This document shows positions 33,074 to 45,221 of a stretch of 64,000 bases of DNA, piece by piece. The DNA lies in NCBI GenBank assembly GCA_037576215.1, contig JBANDB010000008.1, positions 868,001-932,000 of the forward strand, given 5' to 3'. The notes below the pieces were generated by a model, which worked only from the letters and a program-made list of their open reading frames with translations, did no database searches and had not been told where the DNA came from. Position numbers and translations under genes: made by a program. The DNA comes from Armillaria gallica. Taxonomy: Eukaryota > Basidiomycota > Agaricomycetes > Agaricales > Physalacriaceae. The number at the start of each line of letters is the position of its first letter. The first letter of the stretch is position 1.

Positions 33074-36000
33074 ATGCCCGAATACGTCTATGCTCTACAT
33101 GATTTCATTCCGGAGAACGAGGACGAGGTACCCTTCCGGGCGGGAGAACGGATTGAGGTCATAGAAAAGGATGATGCGTACGGCGATGGATGGTGGACGG
33201 TGAGTGATCGTTATGTTATATTTCATACGCCGGAGAGACTTTTCCAGAGGTCTGAGACACCTGCCCTGCACAGAGCATGTATATCAGACCGGCGTTGCGC
33301 TATTCTTACTCTGTCTTTCTTTCCATGGCTCAGACCACATACTCACTTCTTGTCACAAAGGGACTAAATGTATCCGGCAAGAAAGGCCTGTTCCCTCAGA
33401 GCTATACCTCGTCTACGGAGCCTGCCGCCGCCGCCGTCGGTATTGCCTCATCCTCTGCACTTCCACCGGACCCAGATACCACCTTGAAAACGCCCCTGCA
33501 GCCTCTACATGAAGAGCCTGAGATAGAATCACCTCAGCCGCCTCCCGCCATATTTCTTAACGGCCTTGAAACTGACGGATCAAATGGCGACGGCGAAGTC
33601 ATGAAAGCGACCATGACAGACGTGCAGAAGGCCATTGAGCAGCTTGGCAGAGGAAACGGAGTAGTAGACGACGCAGACGGTGCTCGGAGCTTCAGTTTCG
33701 CTAGCTCTCGTGGAGGTCGAGACACCGAGGAAGATACAGATTTCGATATGAGCGACGCCGACGCTGCTGGCGACGAGGGAGAGGGCTGGCACAAAGGTGC
33801 TAGACGGAAGTTGGCGGAAAAGGCGAGGCAAGCGGTGGAGGATGCTGAGCGGTTAGAAATGATTGGTATGAGCCGCTCGAGCAGTAACCGGACTTATGCC
33901 CCTCCCATCCCGGTCGAGCTTAGCGACGAGAGTGAAGATGAGGAGGGTGATCAACCTTATACGCAGGATTCTGGTTTCCAGAGTCAAAGGAGGCATTCTC
34001 ACATAACGGAAGAAGATGAAGATATAGAGTCTGTCCCGGGCCACACTCTCTTGCCTAGCGACGACAAAACCCTAGGCGACCGAGCGTCTCATTCTCCCCG
34101 CAGCTCGACACACTTCTCTCCCTCGGAACGTGACGAAGCAGACACGGAACCAGCTACGGCTACACGTATCAACTTTGCAGCGCAGTCAGAGCGAGTCACA
34201 ACTCCTCTCAGTGAAAACCAGCCCACTTCCCCCGAGTCTGTTACTCTAGTCCAGGCAGCAGCCATTCCCATGCCTCTGTCTCCTCCCGAAACAAATGGTC
34301 ACAATACGCCAGTGTTTGACGTCGTGGCTACATTCCCATCGCAGGTTGCAGCTGCGATCCCGCCAACGACTCAGTCCAAGCATAGCAGTGTAACGTCTTC
34401 GCCTGCTTCTCCATCTCACAGCGCACCAGGAAATGATTCTTCGCTATCGGCGACAGTGTCGACAATACCAACTCCAGTGGACAAAAAGGAGAAGACTCAT
34501 CCATCCGAATGGTCTCTAGATGAAGTTATTGACTGGTTGAAGAACAAAGGCTTTGACCAGGATGTCTGTGAAAAATTCACCGGTATGTCTATTCTGATGC
34601 ATCCTCTGTAAGGCCAACTCACATAGTTTACAGAACAAGAAATCACTGGCGATGTCCTACTCGAACTAGACGTTAACCTCCTCAAAACAGAGATTGGTAT
34701 CATGGCGTTCGGCAAACGCATGAGAATTGCGAATGCTATCACTGATCTTCGTCGACCGCCATCCATCATATATTCCGACAACCCGGATCAGCCTTCGCCT
34801 CCCTCCCCGATGATCGTCTCACCTCACCTCTTCACAAGCTCCCCTGCGACATATGCCGAAGGACCGAGTCACTCTCACTCGCGGAACCAGTCCCAGTCCC
34901 AGTCTCATCATTCTTACCCCGGCTCCACCAGGTACTCACACAGTGTGCAGAGTTCGGTAAATGGGTTCGCGGCCCTCATCAGCCCCGAGAGTGCGCCACA
35001 AACGGCAGATACACCAGTTTCACCTCGATCCACCCTTGATCCTGAGCCAGAATCTGCAGGGCTCGCTATGTCCGCTACCAATGGAAAAGCCCCCGTGAGT
35101 CAATTGGATACCTCTTTTACCAGTTTGCTAAGCACGTATCTGTTTCATAGAAATCAAGGCCGTCTCAACTATCTTTATCGCCTAGCGATGGTGCATTGAA
35201 TGCTTCTATCAAAGCTGTTGGGGATATCCCTGAGGAGGTGGAAGAAGAGCGGGAAGAGCGGGCTGCGCTAAGTGAGGTGGGTCATACTTCTCACAGAACT
35301 CGATTCATGCTAACTGTGTAATGGTTTAGGGTGAGGCTCTTCCTTCTCGTTCTGTGCGACGGAGATTGTTCGGCCGTTCTCATGACTCAGAAAATTCAGG
35401 CAAAGATTCTGGTTCCCGGGCATCGAAGGATGGAATTTCACCGTCTTCTTCCGTTCTGCCTGTCCTTACGGATAAGGACAAGGACAGAGCTAAAGACAAA
35501 CCTAAAGATAAATACAAGGACAAGGATATTGGGCGTCATGGACGAAAGCAGCGGAGTGTTGATGCTGGCAAATCTGGTGAAAGGCTTAGTTTGTTTGCCG
35601 GTTCATTTGGTGGTACTCTTGGCAAGAGCCGAAAACCTCCTCCGAAGTATTCGTGCGTCTCTCTCCCTCTCTCCCTATTACGACAGTTGAGCGCGTTCTA
35701 TATCAGCAGTGACGATGTCTCCGAGAAAGGATCCTCCTTTTATCTTCCAAGACTATACAGTACAAGTGGTCGGAAAACTTCCTCTTCTGGACGACCCTCG
35801 ACTCCTGCAGCTCCTAAGCGCGGTTCAAAAGATGATAAAGAGAGTTTCAGAGACGGGACAACCGATAAGGAGCGCAAAGATTCGAAGGAGGCCAAGGAGG
35901 GACGTACAGAACACGCGACTCTTCGCAAACGAACATCGTCTTACCCTGGATCACATCCTGCATCTCCTGAACTACCAAAAAGTGAAGGCACTGTTGGTCA

Positions 36001-37256
36001 GCTCAAACCCGGGCAGAGCATCTTGGAACAAATCGGCGAGGCTGATCATACTGGGTGGATGCGCAAGAGGGGAGATCGTTATAACAGCTGGAAGCTTCGT
36101 TACTTTGTCCTCAAAGGCCCTCATCTCTATTGCTTGAGAAGCGACAGTCTTTCGGTGAGTTTTTACTATTGTTCGCATTGGTTATGCTCACGATACGCCT
36201 CAAAGGAAACTAAGATCAAAGGATACATCAATATCATTGGCTACCGAGTCACTGTTGATGAGAATGTGAATCCTGGCAAGTATGGGTTCCGCATCGAGCA
36301 TGAGCACGACAGGATGCACTTCTTCAGCTCCGATGAAAAGGTCATCATCAGGGATTGGATGAAGGCCATCATGAAGGCTACCATCGCACGAGACTATACT
36401 CGTAAGAAAGTTTCCAAACTCCGTGCCAGTCCATGACTGACACAATTGTTACAGAACCTGTCATTTCTTCGTGTAATATTCCTACAATCCCTCTGATGGT
36501 TGCCCAAGCTATGAATCCGGCTCCACGGCCGCCTTCGCCTACTGCTCGGGATGCTACTCAGAAAGCTCTTCGGCGAGATAACCCCAATCAGCTTTCGGGT
36601 CGTGATGCTCGTGTCTTGATGGGTCTGCCGTATAGCGACACCGCGAAGGAAGAGCGGACACGGCTGGAATCGTTCTTCAGCGACCAGTCTGTGGACCTCA
36701 GTGTCGATACGATAGACACATCAACTAAAACAGCACCTCCAAGGCCTTCACGGCGGCAGAATTCCACGCTATCCGTGGTATGACTCGTTCACAGTATTAT
36801 GCGAAGATGTTCTGATGAGAACTTTAGATGACGCCGATGGACAGCGACCTTATCGAATGGGCCAACTCTCACCTTCCCTCGACATTACAGCTCAAAGATA
36901 CGACAGAGTCCGTTTACGGTGGTCTTCACCTATTCCGTATTGCAGAGTCTATAAAGGGTCGCCCGGTGTCGCCTCCTGTGCCAGATTCAGCCTTCCCTGT
37001 GGACTCGAATGACGAGAAGCTCGATGGGCTTTTCCGTCTCTTTGATTTCCTGTTGGATCATGACGTGAAGATGGGGAGCGTCAGCATAAATGATGTTCGA
37101 CAGGGCAAGCCGGAGAAGATCGTACAACTGTTGAGGGCCTTGAAGGCATGGGAGGATAAGCGTAAGGCTCTGGCACAAAGCATCAGAGGGTCTGTATCTA
37201 GCGGGTCTGTTTCGGCTACGGGCTTTATGGCCACTTCTCCATGGACGGCAATATGA
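33074..37256 (+). CDS. Boi1/Boi2-like polarity protein: SH3-SAM-PH-CH
   Basis: Nine exons join in frame from 33074 to 37256 (about 1216 residues). An N-terminal SH3 domain (residues 1-60) reads YALHDFIPENEDEVPFRAGE and WWTGLNVSGKKGLFPQSY. A long acidic and Ser/Pro-rich linker follows. A SAM domain (about 425-490) carries WSLDEVIDWLKNKGFDQDV, ELDVNLLKTEIGI and GKRMRIANAI. A Lys/Asp-rich segment precedes a PH domain (about 865-965; GWMRKRGDRYNSWKLRYFVL and the WMKAIM helix). A calponin-homology-like domain (about 1076-1190) carries LIEWANSHLP, DGLFRLFDFLLDH and KPEKIVQLLRALK. Boi proteins bind Bem1 and Cdc42 at sites of growth. The closing CH-like domain is absent from the yeast proteins as I know them. 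Confidence 0.88.
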
Positions 37257-37882
37257 TTGAGCTTTGGATCCCACGCGGAAATAGTACAATCTTCTTGGTT
37301 TCTGTCTTGCGCTTCCATTTCGTGTCCTATATATTCTCTCGGACATTTATGTACATACACACATCCACTCACTTTCTTTTGTAACCATTTTTGCCTTATA
37401 TCATTGCTTTACTTATCTTGTTGTAGGAATCATATATAATTAGTGCATCGTTCAAGGTCAATCATGATGAGTGCTATCAAACAGACGGATATGAGAAGCC
37501 GTTACGGGTTACCCTTCATCCTACCCCCACGATCGTGATGAGATCAGCTTCGCATGCAACCCGGCTAATCGGCCCGGGGGACGAAACCGGCGAACTCAGT
37601 ATCTTGGCAACAGCTACGTATTCTTGGACTCGGAATCGACATTCTTGTCGTTGTGAAAGCCTTGGGCGCCTTTAAATCCACTTGCAATCGCGTTCTTTAC
37701 ACTCACCTGAAGTGGAATTCGGCAGCGTTCACGATTATCTGCCTTATCTAGTCGCTCAATTGCCACCATGATAACTCCAGCGGCGTCACGAGGAACCGGT
37801 GCTTCTTTAAAGGCGCTTTCAGCATGCTATCTATGATTCTGCTCGCTTCTTCCTCTTGTAGATTCCTCGCACCACGAGCGAA
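37257..37882. other. Intergenic with promoter of ATG22
   Basis: About 630 bases. I recognise no gene or element. T-rich runs follow the Boi-like stop at 37340-37400 (its 3' end). Confidence 0.4.
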
Positions 37883-40196
37883 ATGCCCCAGTTACCTGTG
37901 ACGAACGAGATTTCCGATGATACAAAGGTTCCTGTCCAGGATCTTGCCGGAATAGACGCTCCCGATATTGAGGAAGATGTTGGTAAACATGCGAGCAAGG
38001 GCATCCAATTCATGTCCTCGATCAACAATAATGAACCCATTGTAACACGACGCGAACTATGGAGTTATTACCGTGTGTTCCCTTCCCGTTGCTCTCTTTA
38101 TCCATTTTGATTGACTTCCTGCAGTGTACTATAATGGCGATAACGTACGTTTCGATTGTTTGAATTTCATTAATCTGAGGATTCACTGGTGTAGGGTGTC
38201 GGCCCCAATGGGTACTCTATGACGCTATTTCAGTCTCTGGCAACTGCTGCTGGTTATGATCCAGTCAAGGGACCTGGTTCTTCGTGTGATGCTTCGGGTC
38301 AATGTGTCGTACCTTGGGGTGGAGGAACTAAGGCAGTGTCAAGCGTGGTTCTGGTGGCGAATGGTGTCAGCTTCGCCGTGAGTGTTCTTTATTTTTGTGA
38401 GATCTTGTTTCATGTTCGCTCAGGTAATGACCATGATATTCACAACAATCGGCTCAGCCGCAGATTACGGGTCCTTTGGTCGCTGGCTCTTGCTTGTAAT
38501 TACTTGCATTTGTTGGGCTGCCCAATTCGCAAGCATGAGTCTCACGGGTGAGCTCTCCTCAAGGTGTCAAATTCCTGTGCACCTTCTGAAGCGGTCCGTA
38601 ATAGATCCGTCGCGATGGGGAGCAGCCATGGCTCTGTACATGATCGGATTTATTTCTTATGGCGCAACCCTTGTTTTCTACGCCGCGGCGTTCCCCCGTC
38701 TTGCGCGTAACACACCCCATGCTCGTGAGTTACGCGACAAGCTGGACGCTGGCACTATCGCTGTGGAAGAGTACGAAAGGGAGGAAAGCATGGAGAAGAA
38801 CCGCATCAGTAATATCAGCACGGTCAGAGCGAGCAGTTCCGCCATGACTTGATACTGAAACAATACTCCCAGACTCATAGCAACATCGGATATGTCATTA
38901 TACTGTGTTTGAACCTTTCTGTATTGATTCCTCTCAACAATAATCCGAAAGTTGACAACTATGCCCTGGTCCTGTATGTGCACCTTTCTTCTCGTGTTAG
39001 TGTGGCCTCGCTCATTCGGATCATAGAACAAATGGGTACTGGGTCCTCATTGGTGTCTGGTGGTGTGCGTATATCACACAAGTACCGAATTCTATCAGCC
39101 TTGTGACCGTAAACAGTTATATTCCAGCAACCTCGTCCAGGACCACCTGTTCCCAAAGGAGAGCACCGCTTTACGATTGGCTGGAAACAGGTTTGTCCAC
39201 CTTGGATATCCTGCTCATCATGATTTACTATTGAATCTCTGTAGATATGGCAAGCCTTGAAGCAATATAAACAGCTACCCTACACGTTCATATACCTCTT
39301 CGCTTTCTTCCTATTGGCTGATGTATGTACCACCTTGTGCTATCGCTATATTTATCTGACGTTTCCCCGCATCGTCTAGGGTCTTAATACAACTGGGACC
39401 TTGGTTTCGATCTGTCAAAATGAGAAATTCTCCTTTAGCTTCCTACAGAATACATACCTTGGACTGTCGCAGGCGATTACCTCAACAGCCAGCACTTTGG
39501 GTTTCTGGTATATTCAGAGATACTGGAAGATCAGCACTAAGAAAATGGTACGTCGGACTTCTTCTTTGTGCGATACATTTAGTAATAATGTCGGGTGTCA
39601 GTTCGTCGTTACGAATGTGGTTACCGTCCTCATACCGTTGTGGGGCATGATAGGCATTTGGACTGAGACTATAGGGTGAATTCCTAGTCAAGTTTTTGAG
39701 TTACTGATGAGTCAATTGCGAATCATAAGATTCCACAACGTTTGGGAATTCTGGTGCGACTGTTGCTCTGCACAGCCAATCTATCGCATGCTGATCTGGT
39801 CATTCAGGTTCTATAATATCGTCTTCGGTGTATTCCAAGCACCGTACTACGCTTTCTCGCAAACGATGATGGCCGAGCTAACTCCACCCGGATTCGATAA
39901 CATGGTGCGTGTCTTTTCCCGGTCCCGGTGATGATCGCTTACTATGCTTATGATTGTCCATGCAGTTCTTTGGCCTGTTCGGTCTGTCCAATCGGGCGTC
40001 TTCTATGATCGGACCCAACGTCATTCAAGCGATTATCGATGATACTGGAAACAATTGGATGGGGTTCCCATTCTTGTTCGCTTTGTGCTTCTGTGCTTCC
40101 TTGGTAATATGGTTCGGGGTGGACGTTACGAAGGGGAGACGAGATGCAGTTGCTTGGGCGGAGGGAGCCGGACGATTTAAGGTCAATGAGGACTAG
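37883..40196 (+). CDS. ATG22: Vacuolar amino-acid effluxer of the Atg22 family
   Basis: Several short introns; start MPQLPVTNEI at 37883. The family marks appear in order: TRRELWSYY followed by the NGDNGVGPNGYSMTLFQ loop, a helix before SADYGSFGRWLLLV, SRWGAAMALYMIGFISYGAT, and the helix GYVIILCLNLSVLIPL. FAFFLLADGLNTTGTLVSIC, TSTASTLGFWYIQRY and a last part with APYYAFSQTMMAELTPPGFDN and FFGLFGLSNRASSMIGPN follow. About 12 membrane helices are expected. Atg22 lets amino acids leave the vacuole after autophagy. The frame is continuous apart from introns, and I see no broken motif. The stop at 40196 lies 142 bases from the stop of the next, convergent gene. Confidence 0.9.
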
Positions 40197-40338
40197 CAAT
40201 GCCATTGACTTTACGGCAGTCAATAAATTACGTGCGTCATGATTACAGGAAAACTAAATATGCATAAATCTATAAGTACAGATGATGGGTGCTGGCAATA
40301 GAGTATTCTCGGTCCAGAGTAAGTAATAGGAACACTGC

Positions 40339-41130
40339 TTATAGCTTTCCTTTACTAGCATTTGGTGGCTTTGAATTCAACGCCATGGTGGTGTGGACCG
40401 CCGAAACGTAAACGACACCGCTATGTCTGTCCTGGATCTGTGCGATATTGAATTAGTGTATGGTCGTAAGATGAGCAGAGGATCTTACTTCGGAACGAGA
40501 CGAGCGCAGGCGGCCATCCATCGATATAGTATTTGATACAATACGCAGTTGTGTTCCTCTGAATGATGTATCGAATCAGAATGTCCGGATTGCAGTTAAT
40601 CAGGAAGGTACGCACTGCATTGCTGGACGATGCCAGATCAAGCTCATTGATTGTGATACGCCAGTTCCATCTGTACCAGTGGCAACTCCCAGGGCGACAA
40701 GGGCAGAGACCGAGCATCTGATATTTGGACATCAGGTCATACAAATCACCTCAGCAGCAGTGCTACGACTCACGGGTCAATCAAGTACGCGGCACATCCG
40801 CCGTGTAATGTTCCATAGACATTGCACATGTCTTGGAAACCATCAGATAGATGCCCTCCGGCAGGCAGTAAACAAGCACATACCTCTCGTAACTTCAATT
40901 TCGCATACCGTTTCAGCTTCTTTTCGCCCAGTGGAGTCTGTGAGTCCGTATACATTGACCACTGCTAGTCTGAGGTTACGGCCAATAGCCGCGCCGAAGG
41001 ATGTCGCAGGCTGGCCTATAAAGTGCGCAAAAATTTCGGCGCAACGCTGTTTCTGCGCGAGGGTGACATTGCCTTCGATGGAGGAGTAGTCATCGGAAGG
41101 GAGGAGGGCGCTCGAGGAAGTCAATAGCAT
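40339..41130 (-). CDS. Hotdog-fold thioesterase-like protein, copy C
   Basis: Exons 41130-40884, 40831-40774, 40717-40616, 40558-40489 and 40437-40339 join to give 191 residues. The core reads DMCNVYGTLHGGCAAYLIDP in exon 2, CSVSALVALGVATG and VSQSMSLIWHRPA in exon 3, LRIVSNTISMDGRLRSSRSE in exon 4, and SGVVYVSAVHTTM in exon 5. The first exon (247 bases) and second exon (58 bases) are the same lengths as in copy A. The N-terminus starts hydrophobic (MLLTSSSALL). The gene is tail to tail with ATG22. Acyl-CoA thioesterase activity is likely by family; the substrate is unknown. Confidence 0.8.
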
Positions 41131-42898
41131 TGCGACGAGGAGAGCTGAGGGGGGATTGTTGTGTAAAAAGTTGGGTGGAATAAGTACAGTGTTTACGTCC
41201 TCTTGGGTCCTTTATAGTCTGGATAGCCTAGGGTCTGACCGGCTAACTCGCGCCAAGGTCCCTGTGCTGATAAACCCCTGTATAAGCGATTGAATAGGTG
41301 ATATCACCAGTATCCGATCAATTAGGTGTCGTCAAGTCTTAATGAATCCACACCAAATACCACATAGCGCGCAAGGAACGGAATGGGGTTATTAGGCGAA
41401 TGTTCCGCCGGATGATCTCCACCAGCGCCACAAGCACGCACTGAGATCGTAAGATTGGTTGTAGCTCGCTATCCGGATGGAGACTAGTAGTAGACAGAGG
41501 CATATGTTTTCCCTCTGGTCGGGCATTGCCGTAGTAAGCATACGTTGGGGCTGTTCATGTACCTATACGCATGGGTCAGAGGAATGGAAAAAATGAGGTA
41601 CTTTGCAGGCATAACTTACTCTGAAGGACCTTGACACTGGCAGACGTCGAATGAAGTGGAAAAAGGAAGGCGATGAAAATCACGATATAAACGATCCGGT
41701 CCGTTGCATGTTTGTATTCAAAACGCGGGCTATGGAAAGAGAGCATAGTTCTGCGATACAATGATACGGCAGTTGGAGCGAGTGTTGTGAACGCCATTGT
41801 AAAGTGACAGGCCGGGTGCGGAATGATGACGGTATAATAGGTCCAAGTTTAGCGGTACGTATTGTACAGACGGAGAGCGAACACTGATCAAGAAAGTAGT
41901 GAACACGAGGAAGAACAGTAAGGGAATCAACACCTTACCTAATCCTCAGTGATCGCATTCCGGAAACTTGTCCATCTTCTCCACAGCCTCTACTCGACCA
42001 TCAACGCCTGTTCCGGCTCGGTGATCTTTACGAATGGTCAGAGTGTTGAACAGGATGCACGAAAGGTAAGATGAACTGGTACGAAATGGATGTATAAACG
42101 CGTAATGATACTGTGAAGCGCGTCTGGGCGCGGTTGGAACATTTTCAGTGATATCGCTCGGCGCTGACAGCTGTCTGAATACATGGTGGACCATTCCATA
42201 GCACCAGGCGTCATCCAGAATCACTTATCGAGTATACGCCCGTTCAGAACGGATCGGTCTAAGACTCAACAAGAAACGGGAGCCGGAAAAGTGGTGGATT
42301 GGATAACGTTATCAGCCGTCTGAGCGCGACTTTACTATATGCTGCTGCGGGAGGGATACGATCTGGATGAATACATCATGATATACTATCTCGATGCATG
42401 CCAGGGCACACCAGGAACGCTCCCGTTGACAGCTGCTTGAATGCATCGCGGTTGCTGTTATGATCTTACCCTTCGTCTGCATTTATTCGCAGGGATGCCT
42501 GAATTGAATTACTGAACGTCGTGGGTGAAAGTCTGAGTCATGAGAAGTGGTCGCAAGGGTCAGAGACGGACCGTCAAAAACAGTGAATGCTACAGGGAAC
42601 TCTTAATGGGAAACACCATTTGTTGGATCGTTCGAGGAGCGTCTCGTGAACGAGTCGCTCCGGGTCAAAATCCGGCACTAATCAAGTCGGCGATCGGTTA
42701 CTTTGAGGTCGGACTGACACTGATAGATTGCCCAGGTCTGTTCGACCTTGCTTCCAACTACACCTACTTTCTAGGTGCATGAGATGATCGAGTCGATGAA
42801 CGCATTGTGAATTACAGAATTATAACAGACATCGATAACTGATAACATAACAAACCGAATTGTACAATAATTATTAGTTTCGACTTGCCGAAGGAGGA
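41131..42898. other. Gene-poor stretch with unassigned fragments
   Basis: Minus-strand frames at 41576-42224 include hydrophobic runs (LIPLLFFLVFTTFL; IVYIVIFIAFLFPL) that could be exons of a small membrane protein, but no family is clear. On the plus strand at 42701-42760, LTLIDCPGLFDL resembles the G3 (DxPG) motif of a GTPase. No P-loop is found near it, so it may be a fragment. Confidence 0.3.
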
Positions 42899-44285
42899 CT
42901 ATAATTTAGCCAGCGAGGGACGCGTGTTGTTGACAGTCGTATGGATGGCAGAAACATACAATTTGTCCCGCTCCTTGTCCCAAAGCTGCGAACAAAGTTA
43001 GCACTGGATAGCACTAGATCACTGTCATAAACAAACCTCGCAGCGAGCGGTCCGGATGCGACCATGAATGAATACGGATGTTGAGACAACCCTGAGCTTT
43101 GCTCCCCTAGATGAAAGGATCAGTGTCAAAAATCACGAGGGACGAGGGACGGGAGATGATGAGTTTCCGAGCTCAAAAGACGAGGCCTCAAAAGGTTAGG
43201 TGGGTTTTAACAGCTTCCCCGGTCCAAGGGAGACATTTAATCGCGGACCGGAAAAGCGCCGTTGAGAGAGATGGATAGACCTCGAGGTTCTCTTTCTCTT
43301 GCAAAGAAACCGGTCCTAGCTCGGAGAAAATGCTACGCACATTTTAGCCGGCTGGTGCCAGATGACGTTGAGAGATTGCGAGACACCTGTTCCATCAGCT
43401 CCGATAGCAGCGCCCAGAACTACTAGGCTGGACACGGAGCACCTGGGAAAGGTCGATGAGAAGATGCAACTTTGATGCAAGCTGTAGCGCTGCAGAGGCG
43501 GGCGCATTTACACGGCAAAAGCTTGACCTGAACAGGGCTCGTTTTTATACAATCATATCTGATCTGTCCTCATACCGACCACGATAATTCAATAAAAACA
43601 AGACCAGGCAGTGTCGCACTTTCTTGCGGTGATATGCCCCAGCTCCTGCAGTATTGGCACATGTGCAGATGTGCAAAAGAAGGCGCAAATAAGTCCTGCC
43701 TTTCCCGTCGTCTTTAAGTCGCACCGAAAAATGATCGTGAAAAAAAGGGTCCTCATGTTACGAGCAACGCGTTTTTTCGTGACATTTTTCGGATCACGCC
43801 TCAAAAAGAGCAGGAAAGGCATACCCGTTAAGGTCTTCTTTGTGTACGATATGGATGTACCAGCCCAGACATAAGGGTACGAGTGGACGTACGGGTCGAC
43901 GATATATGCGGCGCAAGCCCCGTGCAAGGTCCCAAAGACATTGCACATGTCTAAAAGAAAAGACATATGAATCAGTATTAGAATAACCGGTCCGTTGACC
44001 CCAGAGTCACAGGGATGACGCGCCTTTTTCGACATCGATCTCAAAGATCGTCTGTCCTTGGGCAGCAGTCCCGCTAGCATCCCGGCCCCAAATATTCATT
44101 TCGACCAAGCGTAAACGTCTACCAACTTCAGCGCCATAAGATTCTTCCCGACTGTTCACAAAATAGGAGAAGATGTTGGCGCCGAGTTGCTTTTCCTCGT
44201 CCGAGATATTGCCCTTGATTGTCGAGACGTCGATATGAGTGGCCACCGGGAGAGAATGGAGAAATGACCGCGGAATGCTGGACAT
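42899..44285 (-). CDS. Hotdog-fold thioesterase-like protein, copy D
   Basis: Exons 44285-44024, 43950-43893, 43442-43341, 43106-43037 and 42985-42899 join to give 192 residues. Exon 2 encodes DMCNVFGTLHGACAAYIVDP and exon 3 CSVSSLVVLGAAIGADGTG plus VSQSLNVIWHQPA. Exon 4 encodes LRVVSTSVFIHGRIRTARCE and exon 5 LWDKERDKLYVSAIHTTV. Exons 2, 3 and 4 have the same lengths as in copy C (58, 102, 70), so C and D are the closest pair. The usual HGG turn is HGA here. Intron 1 appears to start with GC (G|GCGCGT); a GT four bases on would break the frame. Introns 2 and 3 are large (450 and 234 bases against about 55 elsewhere). Confidence 0.78.
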
Positions 44286-45221
44286 TATGAAGGACACGGT
44301 GGTGGTTGAAGAACAGGTCCGTACATCTTTGACTTTACAAAGAAAATGACTAGAAATGACAATTGACGCGTCAATAAGTTTTTTAGACGTCGAGGAAGGG
44401 AAGAAGCCTAATCCGGCATTTGCCACTGTCATGTCACCCTTTCCCTTCGTTCATTATATGTCTACAACCGCCTTCTAATTGCACCGGTAGGTTCTATTTG
44501 CGTGCATATAACTGAGGTCAAGGCTCTCATGTCGATCACAAGGGTAGAGAGGAGTGTATCGAATGATTTGCAGTAGTATGGACCAAAACTGACCGGCCGA
44601 TTATTTCGAACCCTAGGACTTAAATGACAGCAAGTATTTCAGAAGTGTGTCCATCAACGGCATATCTAAACGTACATACCATCAAGAGATGATCTTCACC
44701 GTTCAGAGCAAGGAGAATATGACGCTTTGAAGTCGATTGGCATATGGTGGTGGTGGTAAAAGATGAACGTGAGTACTACTCTTAGTGTATAAAGACAAGT
44801 TTGGTGATAGTAGACTGAATCGTGATTCACAACAGCCTCCGGGAGAACATCGCCGCAGTACGTCCTCCCATGAGTGAGGGTAGTCACGAAAATGTCGCAC
44901 CCGAACGACGTATGTCAAGGGCAAAAAAACCTTAACTTGAGGATCCAGATGGCCGGATCATTGACCGACGAGTTTGATATCCATAACCGTGTCATATACT
45001 TACAGGCGTACGCGACGTTTTCGAAACTTTGGGTGCCGATGACCTTGCCTTCATCGCGATGCATGTTCAGGTGACTCTTTCTTCTCTTCACTTCAATTGA
45101 TAGTCGTCACTAACAGCGATTCACAGGCATGTGTCGCTCCAGCACGAGGCGTATCTCGGGAACGAGCTTAAATAGCAACATGAAGCACCTCTAGGCTGAT
45201 CTTTTTCTTGTTCCTCCCGTC
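44286..45221. other. Intergenic, nothing recognised
   Basis: Between hotdog copy D and the first MYND gene. One plus-strand segment (about 45003-45072) reads VRDVFETLGADDLAFIAMHV and could be an exon of an unassigned small protein ending near 45173, but I could not complete a model. The last 45 bases before 45222 hold the leader of the MYND gene. Confidence 0.3.

Noticed and set aside
42640..42690. CCGG...CCGG stem that recalls a tRNA T-arm
   Set aside because: Only four pairs, the loop lacks TTCRA, and no acceptor or anticodon arms are found.
43589..44080. 163-codon minus-strand frame with a DMCNVFGTLHGACAAYIVDP segment
   Set aside because: It runs from exon 2 of hotdog copy D into intron 2 without the rest of the fold. 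It is read as part of the five-exon gene.
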